64,000 nucleotides of DNA from Nocardia tengchongensis (GCF_018362975.1 NZ_CP074371.1:5518001-5582000); one strand, 5' to 3'. Positions 22,487-32,225 are shown, numbered from the stretch's first letter. Translations and numbers: made by a program. Notes: generated by a model from the sequence alone, not told the origin.

Positions 22487-22819
22487 ATGTCTCAAAACCA
22501 CAGCATTCGCCGGAATATCGCGCTGCTGGCCGCCACCACATTGGCGGTGTTGGCCGTCGGCTCGTGTGACAAAGCGCAAGAGCTCACGAATAAGGGGGGA
22601 AGTACTCCCTGCAGCGAATTCACGAAGCAGGACCAGAGCAAGCAGCGAGTCACAGTCCGCAAATATCTCGAGCAGGACACCAAGATCACACCGACGGCAA
22701 GCCCGGACACCGTCGACGCCTCGATCGCGGCCATCACCCTGATGTGTCAGGCCCAGGCAAATCCCGACACTCCGATCCGTGACGCCGACCTGACCGGCAT
22801 CCTCGTACCGAAGAAGTAG
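22487..22819 (+). CDS. Putative lipoprotein, small, HdeA-like Cys pair
   Basis: 110 aa. A signal peptide (NIALLAATTLAVLAVGSC) ends in a lipobox-like AVGSC, so acylation at Cys27 is likely. The mature part has CSEFTKQDQSKQRVTVRKYL and then ITLMCQAQANPDTPI, two Cys about 50 residues apart. This pattern resembles actinobacterial proteins annotated as HdeA-like acid-stress chaperones; that assignment is tentative. The start ATG at 22487 follows a GAGGGAG stretch. Confidence 0.75.
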   Translation: MSQNHSIRRNIALLAATTLAVLAVGSCDKAQELTNKGGSTPCSEFTKQDQSKQRVTVRKYLEQDTKITPTASPDTVDASIAAITLMCQAQANPDTPIRDADLTGILVPKK

Positions 22820-23198
22820 CGCGCAATACTCGACATCCACACATTGGCCATCAAGACACATTCTGCTGCAGTAGCCTGCTCCGCAGAGCTTGTTGCCATA
22901 GTAGGCGGCAGCCTCACCTGACTTGTCACGGCTCTACTGCTGCTGGGGTGGGCCGGGCACGCGTACGCCGAAGTCTGTGCGCGTCCTCATCTTCGAGGCA
23001 CTCGTCGCCGTTGACGATGCACAGTCCCTGATATGTCGTGCGTACCCCCTCGTGTGGCAGATAACCTCCGCGACTAGACGACACCTCTCCTTCGCGATCA
23101 TTTCCGCCAGTGATCATTGGACTCGTACTACCGCGCATAAACGAAAGAGATCGGGGTAAGCGCGAAAACAACAGCTCCGAGCGGAAACTAGGAATGCC
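22820..23198. other. Intergenic region, no gene supported
   Basis: No frame carries family motifs. GGGTAA at 23154-23159 precedes the next gene by 40 bases, but its -35 position reads GCAT, so it is only a weak promoter candidate. Confidence 0.3.
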
Positions 23199-23699
23199 AT
23201 GATCGTCATCTTCGGACTCGTCATCCTGATCGCCGCGGCGCTCATCGGGCTGGCGGGTGTCCTCGCCAACGGCGGCAGCGACCACGCTTTGACCGACGAC
23301 TTCGCTGTGTTCGGCTACCACGTCACCGGGTCGAGTGGCCTGCTCTTCCTGTACGGCATCGTGGTCGGCGCTATCGGGCTGGTTGGGCTGTTCCTCGTCT
23401 TGGCCGGTGCCCGCGGCACTGCGAAACGCGGGGCCGGTGCCCGCCGAGAACTCGCGGCCGCCCGCCGGGACCTCGAGGCTGCGCGTCTGAACGCGGCCGC
23501 GACCGATCCCAACAACCTGTCCGAGCCGGCACATCCGCCAGCGACGCCGGCAGGTGGCCCCACCCATTACACGTACACCGGCACCACCGATGCCGCGGGA
23601 GACCCACCCGGCACGGTCGGCCAGCGAGCTGGCTACGGGCCTGGCCCGGTTTCCGACCCCGCACCGACCGACAATCTGCGCGAGGGGCGCCGGGCCTAG
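23199..23699 (+). CDS. Two-TM membrane protein with proline/threonine-rich tail
   Basis: 166 aa. Hydrophobic helices at about residues 1-22 (MIVIFGLVILIAAALIGLAG) and 48-70 (LLFLYGIVVGAIGLVGLFLV), then a basic amphipathic stretch (RRELAAARRDLEAARLNA) and a disordered tail with THYTYTGTTD. The architecture resembles small actinobacterial membrane proteins found near stress genes. No named domain is recognised. AGGA lies upstream of the ATG. Confidence 0.75.
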   Translation: MIVIFGLVILIAAALIGLAGVLANGGSDHALTDDFAVFGYHVTGSSGLLFLYGIVVGAIGLVGLFLVLAGARGTAKRGAGARRELAAARRDLEAARLNAAATDPNNLSEPAHPPATPAGGPTHYTYTGTTDAAGDPPGTVGQRAGYGPGPVSDPAPTDNLREGRRA

Positions 23700-24033
23700 C
23701 CCGCATGTTCGCCAATATTCTTGCGCTGCAAGTTGTCTCGCCTTCCAATGCTCGCTGTCGGCAGCCCGACTGGGTAGCGATTCCAGAGTCTCGCTCCGAC
23801 TCCCGAGGCGATGGGGAGTCGACGGCCGATCCTGCGGCAAGTACCAAAGACGGGGCGCCCGGCAACACCAGACGGCCCTTCTCATCTTCGCCGGCTCGAG
23901 GCCAGTACCGCCTTTCCATTGGCCCGCGGCATCAGACACGGCGATCAGGGAGTGTCTGCGGTGCTCGGATCCGTCCCCAGCACGGCGGGGTCACGCGCAC
24001 GCGCTGATGGTTCAAACCCACATGGCCCCTTAC

Positions 24034-24058
24034 TGTTTCGGAGGCTCCCGGCCGGGCA
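24034..24058 (+). promoter_or_regulatory. SigF-type promoter (GTTT-N15-GGGCAC)
   Basis: GTTT at 24034-24037, 15-base spacer, GGGCAC at 24053-24058, 90 bases upstream of the cold-shock-like gene. The -10 has one mismatch at the T. Otherwise the 23700-24148 interval holds nothing recognisable. Confidence 0.5.
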
Positions 24059-24148
24059 CCCGGATCACGTCCGACGTCCGCCGAGATCCGATCGACGCAG
24101 CATCGGCACTCTCGGCAGCAGCTCGCGCCTTCCGAGGAGGAACACGCA

Positions 24149-24445
24149 ATGACTCTCACTTCCGCCGCGGCCGGATCTCCCACATCCGTGGACTCAGTCC
24201 CCTGGTTCCACGGAGTCGTGGCATGGTTCGACGCGAGGAAGGGATTCGGCATCATCCAACCCAGCGACGGCAGCGGACCGGTGTTCATCGAGTTTTCCCG
24301 CATCGACGGATGCGGATACCGCGTCTTGAGCCAAGGTCAGCAAGTCCTGTTCACCCGCGATGCCGACGGCCGCCACTCCGAAGCCGCACTGGCATGCCCT
24401 GCCGGAAACTTGCGACACGAGACCTGGCTCGACTCCACGACATAG
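24149..24445 (+). CDS. Cold-shock domain protein (copy 1)
   Basis: 98 aa. The cold-shock fold spans about residues 19-82: GVVAWFDARKGFGIIQPSDG, PVFIEFSRIDG, and LSQGQQVLF. The RNP1-like KGFGII is present, while RNP2 is VFIEF instead of VFVHF, which loses the usual His. It has an N-terminal extension of 18 residues. GAGGA precedes the ATG. A second, more diverged CSD protein is at 38887-39249. Binding of single-stranded nucleic acid is expected from the family. Confidence 0.88.
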   Translation: MTLTSAAAGSPTSVDSVPWFHGVVAWFDARKGFGIIQPSDGSGPVFIEFSRIDGCGYRVLSQGQQVLFTRDADGRHSEAALACPAGNLRHETWLDSTT

Positions 24446-24489
24446 CCCCGGGGGCAATTCGATCACTCCGACCCGACGACCAGGGCGAC

Positions 24490-26009
24490 TCACGCTTTTC
24501 GCTGGGCGCCTGAACGCGCCAGGTTGGCTTGCTTCGCGGCCTTCGGGTCGAGTTCGTCGCGTTTGGCTCGCACGCCCGCCTCGACGCGGTCGCCCAGGTC
24601 CTTGTCCACGTGGCGCCAGTATTCGAATGCGCGCAGCAGTACCGGTTCGGTGACGCCGTTCAACAGGTGCCCGACGATGTTGTCGGTCAATCGCTGCCGG
24701 GCGGCGTCGTCGAGAACTTCGCGCACCATGGTGCCCGGCTGGCTCCAATCGTCGTCATCCGCGCGGAGGGTGTATGCCTGGCGCACCATCTCTCCGTCGC
24801 TGTACCAACTTGCGGGCTCGCCGCTGATGTCCGGGTCGGCATGGGGTCCGCCCTTCGAATTGGGGACATACACCGGGTCTCCGGGGTTGCTCCGGCGCAT
24901 GGCGCCGTCCTTCGAGTACGACCGCACCGTCGTCGCCCGCGCAGCGTTGACCGGAAGTTCCTTGTAGTTCACGCCGATTCGGTGCCGGTGCGCGTCGGGG
25001 TAGGAGAACCACCGCGCCAGCAGCATTTTGTCGGGGCTGGGGCCGGTACCCGGCACCGCATTGCTGGGTTCGAATGCGGCCTGCTCGATTTCGGTGTGAT
25101 GGTCGGAAGGGTTTCGGTTCAGGGTCATCGTGCCGACGTCGATCAGCGGGTAGTCGGCGTGCGGCCAAACCTTGGTGAGGTCGAAGGGGTTGTACCGGTA
25201 GGTCTTCGCGGCATCGAACGGCATGATCTGCATCCTCAGGGTCCAGCTCGGGAAGTCGCCCCCTTCGATCGACTCCCACAGATCCCGCGTGTGGTAGTCG
25301 GTGTCCATCGCTGCCATCTGGTCGCCTTCGTCCTGCGTGAAGTATTCGATACCTTGATCGGTCTGGAAGTGGTACTTGACCCAGAACCGTTCACCGGACG
25401 CGTTGATCCACATGTAGGTGTGGCTCGAGTAGCCGTTCATGTGCCGCCAGCTGCGCGGGATACCCCGATCTCCCATCAACCAGGTCACCTGATGCGCGGA
25501 CTCCGGTGACAGGGTCCAGAAGTCCCACTGCATGTCGTGATCGCGCAAGTTGTTGTCGGCGCGACGCTTCTGCGATCGGATGAAATCCTGGAACTTCATC
25601 GGGTCACGCATGAAGAACACCGGGGTGTTGTTGCCGACCATATCGAAATTGCCCTGCTCCGTATAGAATTTCAGCGCGAACCCACGCGGGTCGCGCCATG
25701 TATCGGGCTCCCGCGCTCGCCCGCGACGGTGGAGAACCGGGCCAGCATCTCGGTCACCTTGCCCGGCTGAAACACGTCCGCTCTGGTATAGGCACTCACA
25801 TCCTCGGTGACCTCGAATGTGCCGAACGCGCCGCTGCCTTTCGCATGCGGCTGCCGCTCCGGCACACGCTCCCGGTTGAACGCAGCCATCTTCTCGATCA
25901 GATACGCGTCGTTCAACAGGATCGGCCCGTCGGGTCCGATCGTCAGGGAATACTCGTCGCTGGCGACGGGGATTCCGGCGTCGTCGGTAGTGAAGTTCAT
26001 ATCTGTCAT
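24490..26009 (-). pseudogene. katA: Catalase (clade KatA type), one frameshift
   Basis: The first part from 26009 reads [20 protein letters not shown] (the distal His motif) to [13 protein letters not shown] missing base near 25703-25706 then shifts the frame into [20 protein letters not shown], the following catalase segments, and [14 protein letters not shown], which holds the proximal haem-ligand Tyr. Rejoined it is about 505 aa, a normal small-subunit catalase. It starts seven bases after the DoxX-type gene, so the two form an operon under the SigF-type promoter at 26846-26870. The enzyme would dismutate hydrogen peroxide. A sequencing error is quite possible because both halves are intact. 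Confidence 0.9.
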
Positions 26010-26016
26010 CGCACTG

Positions 26017-26814
26017 TCACTCCTGTACTAGGCGCGCCGCGCGGCGGCGAACCTTCCCGGCACAGTCGGTGCCGCGCTCCTTCGCCGCATCGGCGATATC
26101 AGCGGCCTGTTCCTTGGCCGAATCAGCGAGCCCACCAGCGCGCTCCGTCAGCGTGTCACCCACCTCTGCGGCGTATTCCATTGCAGTCTCGGCGATTTCA
26201 CCGCCCCTGGCCCGAGCCGTCTCGGCAAGCTCTGCGCCCCTTGTCGCTGCCGCGCCGGATAGGGCCTGCAGCTGGTAGACCGCATCTTGGATGTGTTCGC
26301 GCAGCGCCTCACCGGCGCCCGTCGACGTGCCGATCGGCAGCGTGGCCGCGACGGCCGCACTTGCGCGCTCTGCGGCCCGGCGGCCGCGCCAACCCAATGA
26401 CGGCCTACCCGCGGTGTCGCCGCTGGCGATCAGCAGGCCGCCGAGCAGACCGACATCCTTCAGGAAGGCAATCCGCTTGGCTGCCTTGCGTTCCGGATCC
26501 GGCTCCGCCCAGAAATCCTGTTCAGTGACAACCGAGGGAATCACCGTCACCGCGAGTACCACGGCGGCCGGGCGTGGGACCTTCCCCAGCGCCAGTAGCG
26601 TTCCCGCTACCACCTGCGCCCCAGCGTTGGCTCGGACCGCCATCTCAGGGTCAGAATTCAATCGGTCAGCAACGTGCTGCGGCAGTCGGCGCCCCACTCC
26701 TTGTACAAACACATCCACCGCCTTCACTCGCGGCCCCGGAAACGCGAGCGCGGTCGCTCCATCGACCACAAATGGCGCGGCCAACAAAGGCCGCGCTATC
26801 CGACGCATCAGCAT
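26017..26814 (-). CDS. DoxX-family membrane protein with Ala-rich helical tail
   Basis: 265 aa from the ATG at 26814 (AAGGGAG upstream). Residues 1-130 are a DoxX-like four-helix membrane region: [60 protein letters not shown] and [15 protein letters not shown]. Residues 150-265 are an alanine/glutamate-rich amphipathic helix with repeated [19 protein letters not shown] turns, which resembles the small stress proteins nearby. It is the first gene of an operon with catalase. DoxX proteins in actinobacteria join thiol and oxidative stress complexes, which fits the pairing. Confidence 0.87.
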   Translation of the reverse strand: MLMRRIARPLLAAPFVVDGATALAFPGPRVKAVDVFVQGVGRRLPQHVADRLNSDPEMAVRANAGAQVVAGTLLALGKVPRPAAVVLAVTVIPSVVTEQDFWAEPDPERKAAKRIAFLKDVGLLGGLLIASGDTAGRPSLGWRGRRAAERASAAVAATLPIGTSTGAGEALREHIQDAVYQLQALSGAAATRGAELAETARARGGEIAETAMEYAAEVGDTLTERAGGLADSAKEQAADIADAAKERGTDCAGKVRRRAARLVQE

Positions 26815-26845
26815 GACAACTCCCTTCATCCGTTACAGCGGCCGG

Positions 26846-26870
26846 ATGCCCGCAGCTTCGGGATTGAAAC
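26846..26870 (-). promoter_or_regulatory. SigF-type promoter (GTTT-N15-GGGCAT) for doxX-katA operon
   Basis: Minus-strand GTTT at 26870-26867 and GGGCAT at 26851-26846, 31 bases before the start at 26814. Confidence 0.65.
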
Positions 26871-27360
26871 GTGAGCTGGTCTCCCCCGCGGCGCCCGAAC
26901 GGTCCCAAATCACCACCACCGACGAGCCAAGCTCGTTCATCGAGTCCAGTCCGAACCTCCGTGGCCCTCATCCATCACCCGCGACATGAAATCACCTACA
27001 GCTCAACACCGCCGTCACCCTTACCCGGAATCGTTGAGGAGCTTTCCGTGAAATCCTCGCTGGGCTGGTTCACGTGGGCGGCCTCGGTTGACCCGGGCAT
27101 TCTGGTCGGTCTGGTCTACCGAGCGACGTGCCCGGACAACGGCTGGCGTGCCCGCCGACTCCCCGGCGAACCGCAGGCGCGGCAGCAGGATCGCCGCGGA
27201 CCGGCAGCTTCCGGTTCTGGTTCGCCCCGTCACCGGGCCTGGTCGCCGGAGGTGCATCCGATGCAGAGCTACAGCCCGCTAAGTCATCGAAGGCGCGGTC
27301 GAGGGCATCACGGGCGCGCCTGTCCGTCCGGGTGGCGAATGGGTTCCAGTAAATGACAAA
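26871..27360. other. Intergenic mosaic of gene debris
   Basis: No intact gene. A plus-strand stretch at 27203-27242 reads TGSFRFWFAPSPG, matching the PAS start of the ANTAR gene at 19380. Another at about 27284-27351 reads VIEGAVEGITGAPVRPGGEW in a different frame. These look like fragments joined by deletion. Confidence 0.35.
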
Positions 27361-27516
27361 TCACCAATAGTGAGAGCGTCCGCCGATCGGGTGCCCCGTC
27401 GTGCCGAGTAGCCAAGCCACCGCACCGACGAGCATCAGAATGACGCCGATCGTCGTGAGGATCGAAATGCCGAAAACAATTCCCACAATCAGCAGAATGA
27501 GGCCAAGGATGATCAT
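27361..27516 (-). CDS. DUF6131 family small membrane protein (copy 2)
   Basis: 51 aa: MIILGLILLIVGIVFGISIL, TTIGVILMLVGAVAWLLG and the tail TTGHPIGGRSHYW. Same family as 19023-19178 and 35381-35536, with the final Tyr replaced by Trp. AAAGGAA precedes the ATG at 27516. No SigF-type promoter with proper spacing was found for this copy. Confidence 0.88.
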   Translation of the reverse strand: MIILGLILLIVGIVFGISILTTIGVILMLVGAVAWLLGTTGHPIGGRSHYW

Positions 27517-27781
27517 GACAGTTCCTTTGCAGAGGGCGACTGTGACGTTGACGGTGGCGGGCAGTGTGTTCGGCCTCGTTGTTCGCCGCCAGATGGGTGA
27601 TGCACCGCTGGTGTCAAGGCCGCGAAGGCGTGTTTCCGAAACAGCTAGGCGTCGCCGTGAAATCCAGCGCTCCGGAGCGAAAACCTTGCGAGAGGCCGCG
27701 ATAGACCGCTGCCTGCCACTGTCTGTCATGGCATCGCACACACGGTCTCAGGTTGATCCATGCGCACCGAGCGAGTTCTGG

Positions 27782-27970
27782 TTATGCGGGTGGCTTGGCG
27801 GCGGGGTGCATGACGGCGTCCCACCACGATTCGAGCCGACTCGGCTCCGGCCAACGCACCACCGGCACTTCTGCATCGGAACCGCTGGTGATGGTGGGTA
27901 CGATCCGACGCCGCTTCCCCGGCCGGCGAGTGGGTCCATCACCGCCTGGTTCGTGTGGGTTTGCGGACAT
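27782..27970 (-). CDS. Small hypothetical protein, WPEPS-SWW family (copy 1)
   Basis: 62 aa from an ATG with GGAGG six bases upstream. The N-terminal half is basic (GPTRRPGKRRRIVPTITS). The C-terminal half reads VPVVRWPEPSRLESWWDAVM and ends HPAAKPPA. The second copy at 38585-38854 has SPVVHWPEPSPLRSWWNTIM. Conservation of this core in two otherwise different contexts supports a real protein. No membrane segment. Function unknown. Confidence 0.6.
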   Translation of the reverse strand: MSANPHEPGGDGPTRRPGKRRRIVPTITSGSDAEVPVVRWPEPSRLESWWDAVMHPAAKPPA

Positions 27971-28489
27971 GGCGCACCTCCGAATCCCTGCTCGACGCCC
28001 AGACTCACCGGGCGGGCTGGATTCTCAACTCGCGGCGGCGGTGCACGCCGAGGTCGACCGCGGCGAGGACTCACAAAGGCCCAGGGGCATCGCCGAGGGC
28101 TGCTGCGCCATCGCCAGAGGAGGCCGACCTGCACCAGAGTAAGCGTGCAAGGTCAACAGCAGGCTACGTTCGAAGCGAATTTCGGGGTCTGCTGGGTGAG
28201 CAGGGGCGACCCAAGGCAATGCGCCCAGCGCAGATCCCGGGGGCAAGTGAAGCCCGTGGTGGACAAGGGTCCCGCCCCAGCGTCGCGTTAGTGCACGTGG
28301 GGCGCGACCCTCGTATCGGCCCAGCCGTCGGGGGTTTCGTGTTGCGCCGACGCCTCAGCACATACCAACAGATCGGCCTTCTCAACCGGTCGGGGCCAGA
28401 TCGTGACCGACAGACAACGGGGCCGTTACCGGCTCCGAACAGTCACGGCACGCGCAGTTCGAGCAACGATTCGAACGGAGGTTCACATC

Positions 28490-28693
28490 ATGGGGAACCC
28501 CACCTCGGTCGGGGGCTACTCGCCGGCACAACGGCCGGGTTCATCCGCGCCGCGACTGACCGCGAGCCGAAGACAATTCGCGTTCCGGGAGTCGGCGGCG
28601 TCGGATCCCGTTCTCGATACGCGCCCTGCACTCACGTCGATGTCTGCCACGGCACACCAGATTCGCGATCTCGGTTGCCGGCGTCCGCAGTGA
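28490..28693 (+). CDS. Hypothetical small protein (uncertain)
   Basis: 67 aa starting MGNPTSVGGYSPAQRPGSSA after a good GGAGG site eight bases upstream. No family motif. Ser, Ala and Arg are frequent. Coding status is uncertain; the flanking 27971-28489 and 28694-28970 hold no recognisable gene. Confidence 0.3.
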   Translation: MGNPTSVGGYSPAQRPGSSAPRLTASRRQFAFRESAASDPVLDTRPALTSMSATAHQIRDLGCRRPQ

Positions 28694-28970
28694 CGGCGAC
28701 CAGGATCGCGATCGAATTCGCGTGAACCCGTTCGACTCCCGCGTGCGGCGACAGGACCCGCGGTGTGGGGGCGGGTTTCCGTCGAGGTGCAATGTGGTTG
28801 AAGCCGTCGACGGCGGGTATCGCGCCGATATCCAGGCCAGATGGTTTGGCAGTGCACTACTCCGACGGCAGTTGCTGTCCGCTCGACGCGCACCGTGACC
28901 GGCGACGACACCTCGAAGGCGAAGTCGGCGACCGAGCGAAATGCGACAGCCAGGACGAGAGGAGAGTTCG

Positions 28971-29536
28971 GTGTCAGCAGAACTCGTAGGCGTTCGCGTC
29001 CTGATAATCACCTCAAATACCGGGGTGGAGAGAGATGAACTGGTGGTTCCCCGGGATCAACTGCGTGCTCGTGGCGCACACGTGACCCACGCGGCCATGG
29101 AGGCGATCGACGTCCAGACCTATCGCCACGACCTCATCGCGTCCGAACCGGTGCGGCCGGACATGGCGCTGAGCGAGGCAGATCCCGAGGACTTCGACGT
29201 GGTGGTGATCCCGGGCGGCACCGTCAATGCCGACAAGCTGCGAATCAACGCCGAGGCAAGAGAACTCGTCCGATCTACAATTGCGGCCGGCCGCCCGATC
29301 GCGGCCATCTGCCACGGCGCGTGGCTGCTGGTCGACGCGGCGGTGGTGACTGGCAAAAGATTGACCGCGTATCCCTCCCTTCGCACTGACCTGATCAATG
29401 CGGGGCGGCCTGGGCCGACAAGCCGGTCGTCCGCAGCGACGCCGAAGGCTGGACACTGATCACTTCCCGCAATCCCGACGATCTACCCGATTTCGTCGAT
29501 GCCATCACTGCCGAATTCCGCGTGCGTACATCCTGA
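28971..29536 (+). pseudogene. DJ-1/PfpI family protein, frameshifted near C-terminus
   Basis: From the GTG at 28971 (GAGGAGAG upstream): VRVLIITSNTGVERDELVVP, DFDVVVIPGGTVNADKLR and RPIAAICHGAWLLVDAAVVT, with the nucleophile-elbow Cys in AAICHGA. After DLINAG the frame breaks near 29401-29405 and resumes in another frame as AAWADKPVVRSDAEGWTLIT then RNPDDLPDFVDAITAEF with a stop at 29534. Rejoined it is about 188 aa, the normal size of PfpI-type glutamine-amidotransferase-like stress proteins. Confidence 0.82.
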
Positions 29537-29612
29537 ACCGGAACATGCCGGTACCCGCGAGAGTCGCCTCTCGGCGCTGCGGCCGCGCCGGGTGTGCGCT
29601 CAGGTGGTTGTT

Positions 29613-29763
29613 ATGGCCGTATTGCTTCTCGTTCGGCTGCTCGCCTTCGTGCGTGCTCGCCGGACTAGGGTTCCTGGTGAAAGCCTTGTGGTGGGTCGTG
29701 ATGGCCGTGCTGGTGACCTGGGTATTCGGACTTATTTTCCGTACCGGGGATTCGGTGGATTGA
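29613..29763 (+). pseudogene. Small hydrophobic protein, frameshifted
   Basis: ATG at 29613 gives MAVLLLVRLLAFVRA. One base change near 29650-29658 continues as VLAGLGFLVKALWWVVMAVL, then VTWVFGLIFRTGDSVD. The combined 49 aa resemble a common actinobacterial small hydrophobic protein (LxxLGFxxKALWW pattern). The recognition is by pattern only. Confidence 0.5.
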
Positions 29764-29773
29764 CGCGAGGCGT

Positions 29774-30103
29774 TCAGTCGTGCCCTAGGGCATGGGCCAG
29801 TTGGGCTTTGGTCATGCTCGAGCGGCCTTCGATGTTTCGTTTCTTGGCCTCGTTGTAGAGCTGATCGCGGGTCGGCCCCTTGGGTCCGCCGCGTCCGGAT
29901 CGCTGCCCGCCGCGCTGCTGCGGTGACTTGTCGTCGGTGGAGCTTCGGCCGGCGGTTTTGGTCTGTCCCAACTGAGCACGGTTCTTGTTGACCGTGCGGG
30001 CCGCAATCTCCTTGGCACGCTTGGCGCTTTCGCTGCGGTCGCGCGCAGAGTCCTTGATGTGCTCGTATTGGCGTTCCTGTTTGTCCGTCCATACCTTCGG
30101 CAT
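29774..30103 (-). CDS. Plasmid stabilisation-like protein with Rho-N/SAP-type C-terminus
   Basis: 109 aa. Residues 1-45 read MPKVWTDKQERQYEHIKDSA then AKEIAARTVNKNRAQLGQ, the signature of actinobacterial proteins annotated as plasmid stabilisation proteins. The end PTRDQLYNEAKKRNIEGRSS, then MTKAQLAHALG, is a Rho termination factor N-like helical motif that may bind nucleic acid. AGGAGG lies upstream of the ATG. GGGTAT occurs 37 bases upstream at 30140-30145 but without a -35 match. Confidence 0.85.
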   Translation of the reverse strand: MPKVWTDKQERQYEHIKDSARDRSESAKRAKEIAARTVNKNRAQLGQTKTAGRSSTDDKSPQQRGGQRSGRGGPKGPTRDQLYNEAKKRNIEGRSSMTKAQLAHALGHD

Positions 30104-30273
30104 GGTGAATCCTCCTGTCTAGCGTTCGAGAGAACCGGAATACCCCTTCTGCTGCCGCTGGCCCATGCGACCCGACCCCGTGGGGGCGCTCGATTGCGCG
30201 GCCGCTGACGCCTTCGGCTAATGGCCCGTGGCATGCGGCGAGTCAGTCCGATTCTGCAGCTCGACATGCACCG

Positions 30274-30813
30274 TTATTGGTTCCTGCCTTCCTGGGAGAT
30301 CGCCTCGACGGTCTTTCCCCATGCTCTGTGTTTGGCGGGCGGGGCTTGGCCGACCCCGGGGTGCGGGCGGGCCGGCGCGACGGATTCGGCGAAGCGGACC
30401 GCGCTCGCGAGCTGCGCTCGTTCCGCGGCGGAGGTCTGCGCGAGGAGCTGGGCGAATTCCTGCTTCTCTTCGGCTTCGGCGTGCTCGACCACCTTGTAGG
30501 CGAAGGCGCCGAACTTGGCATTGAACTCGGGGTGATCCACACCGAGCTCATGGAGCTCGACCAAGGTCTGCTTGGCGTTGGCTTCCTCGTGCAGGCGGTC
30601 CTCGACGATGTCGTCGCTGACCGTATGACGGCGTGAGGCCGGGTGCACGACCTCTCCCTCGGCGCTCTCGTGCACCGCAAGAAGACGCACAAGCTCATCG
30701 AACCATTGCTGTTTGTCGGTTCCCACCGCCAGCTGCACCTGGTGCAGCGTGTCCTTGATCCGATCGTGCTGTGCCAGCAGCAGATCGATCACGTCGTAGT
30801 TGCGATCGGGCAT
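30274..30813 (-). CDS. Hemerythrin HHE domain protein (copy 2)
   Basis: 179 aa from the ATG at 30813, seven bases after the stop of the microaggregate-binding gene; a GTG at 30828 would overlap that gene. Core motifs: VIDLLLAQHDRIKDTLHQV, RLLAVHESAEGEVVHPAS, LVELHELGVDHPEF and YKVVEHAEAEEKQEFAQL, with His/Glu ligands conserved relative to copy 1 at 21719. It is the second gene of an operon under the promoter at 31104-31128. Confidence 0.9.
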   Translation of the reverse strand: MPDRNYDVIDLLLAQHDRIKDTLHQVQLAVGTDKQQWFDELVRLLAVHESAEGEVVHPASRRHTVSDDIVEDRLHEEANAKQTLVELHELGVDHPEFNAKFGAFAYKVVEHAEAEEKQEFAQLLAQTSAAERAQLASAVRFAESVAPARPHPGVGQAPPAKHRAWGKTVEAISQEGRNQ

Positions 30814-30820
30814 GGCGGCT

Positions 30821-31060
30821 TCACCCACCCTGATGTGAGCGCTGACGCTGCTCGTCGAGCTCTGCGGTGGCGCGCTCCTGCTGCGCTTGGGCCTCCTTCA
30901 TGGCGGTCTCCCGCTGTGATTGCGCCTTGTCCTGGTGGCCGCGGCCTTCCTCCAGCCGATCCTCGTGACCGGCCACGATTGCGGCGGTGTCCTTGGCCTT
31001 CACGCCTTCCACAGCGCGTTCGGCGCCTTCCTGTTTTCCACTCTTGTCGTGCTCGGACAT
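30821..31060 (-). CDS. Microaggregate-binding protein 1-like / CsbD-like (copy 2)
   Basis: 79 aa beginning MSEHDKSGKQEGAERAVEGV, with GHQDKAQSQRETAMKEAQAQ further on. It shares start and core with the copy at 18342-18587. GAGGAGGAA lies upstream of the ATG at 31060. SigF-type promoter 43 bases upstream. Cotranscribed with hemerythrin copy 2. Confidence 0.88.
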   Translation of the reverse strand: MSEHDKSGKQEGAERAVEGVKAKDTAAIVAGHEDRLEEGRGHQDKAQSQRETAMKEAQAQQERATAELDEQRQRSHQGG

Positions 31061-31103
31061 GAGGAGTTCCTCCTCCGATTCGAAGTACGGGGACATCCCG
31101 GGG

Positions 31104-31128
31104 CTACCCGCCAGTTCACGGACCTAAC
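31104..31128 (-). promoter_or_regulatory. SigF-type promoter (GTTA-N15-GGGTAG)
   Basis: Minus-strand GTTA at 31128-31125 and GGGTAG at 31109-31104, 43 bases before the start at 31060. Confidence 0.65.
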
Positions 31129-31156
31129 AGGAGCCCGAGCCGCCGCATGCCTGCCT

Positions 31157-31180
31157 GTTTTACTCGCCCGCCGCCGGTAT
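31157..31180 (+). promoter_or_regulatory. Possible SigF-type promoter (GTTT-N14-CGGTAT)
   Basis: GTTT at 31157-31160 and CGGTAT at 31175-31180, 78 bases upstream of the flavodoxin-family gene; one mismatch in the -10. It faces away from the microaggregate/hemerythrin promoter. Confidence 0.4.
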
Positions 31181-31258
31181 CGCGCCTCCAAACAGCAATG
31201 CCGGCCGCGAGTGGCCGAAGTCCCTGGTAACGACTGACTTTCGGAGGGCAGGAATCCG

Positions 31259-31855
31259 ATGACGGAATTGAACGCGGTCGCGCTGGTGTGCACCCTGAAG
31301 AGGTCGCCGGCGGACTCGAGCATTGACCTGATCGCCCGGCAGATCCTCGATCAGCTGGCGGCCCACGACGTCAAGGGCGAGATCATCCGGGTGGTGGATC
31401 ACGACGTGTACCCCGGTGTCAGCGGCGACGCGGGGCCAGGAGATCAATGGCCCATCATCCGCGACGAGATCGCAGCCTCGGAGATCCCGCTGGTCGCGAC
31501 GCCGACCTGGGTGGGACACATGTCTTCCATCGCGCAGCGTGTCCTCGAGCGGCTCGACGCCGAAATCTACCGCACCGATGAGGCGGGCCGACCTGCCATG
31601 ACCGGCAAGGTCGCCATCGCCGCGGTCGTCGGGAACGAAGACGGAGCGCACAAGATCGTCGCCGATCTGTTTCAGGGGCTCGATGACATCGGTTTCCCCA
31701 TCCCCGCCCAGGGCTGCACATACTGGAACGACCAGGCCATGGGCAGCACCGACTACCTCGACCTCGACGAACAACCCGAGGCGGTCGCCAAAGCCACCGC
31801 GACCCTAGCCCGCAACACCGCACATCTGGCCCGGCTGCTGAGCGAGCACAACTAG
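31259..31855 (+). CDS. Flavodoxin family / NADPH-dependent FMN reductase-like protein
   Basis: 198 aa. Rossmann-like flavodoxin fold: AVALVCTLKRSPADSSIDLI (phosphate loop), then IRVVDHDVYPGV, IPLVATPTWVGHMSSIAQRV (TPTW-x-G, the isoalloxazine loop) and KVAIAAVVGNEDGAHKIVAD. GGAGGG precedes the ATG. Members reduce quinones, azo compounds or metals with NAD(P)H through FMN. Divergent from the stress operon at 31060; both may be stress-induced. Confidence 0.88.
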   Translation: MTELNAVALVCTLKRSPADSSIDLIARQILDQLAAHDVKGEIIRVVDHDVYPGVSGDAGPGDQWPIIRDEIAASEIPLVATPTWVGHMSSIAQRVLERLDAEIYRTDEAGRPAMTGKVAIAAVVGNEDGAHKIVADLFQGLDDIGFPIPAQGCTYWNDQAMGSTDYLDLDEQPEAVAKATATLARNTAHLARLLSEHN

Positions 31856-32019
31856 CCCGGCCAATAGTCAGCGCGGAGCCGACAGTTGCCCGCACCAGCA
31901 CAAGACGAACCACCCTCGGCAAGGCCTTATGGAAGGGGTTGCCGAGTTCCGTGCATGTGCGACTTCAGTATCGGCCGGCCCATGACCACGCTTCGACTGA
32001 TGTGGCACACGGTCGCGGT

Positions 32020-32112
32020 CTATGGGGCGGCGGTGATGTCGCCGAGTTTCCAGCTGCGGTCGAAGTACGGCTCCAGAGGGCCATACCGGCGAAAGTAGGA
32101 AAACCAGTGTTT
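32020..32112 (-). pseudogene. C-terminal remnant of DUF1254/DUF1214-type protein
   Basis: The minus strand reads HWFSYFRRYGPLEPYFDRSW then KLGDITAAP and a stop, the typical last 30 residues of DUF1254/1214 proteins. Nothing upstream continues the domain. The rest of 31856-32225 holds no gene. Confidence 0.5.
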
Positions 32113-32225
32113 GCCCCTGTCAATCCGGACGTCACAGCAAACTTTCCGCGTACGATTGTGCGCTGGATCGATGACGAACGAAGGCGTTGCTGTTCGGCGA
32201 TAACCAACCGGCATAGGAGACGGAT

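Noticed and set aside
22926..23939. 337-codon minus-strand frame
   Set aside because: Covers a better-supported plus-strand gene and its flanks; composition is low-complexity and no motif is present.
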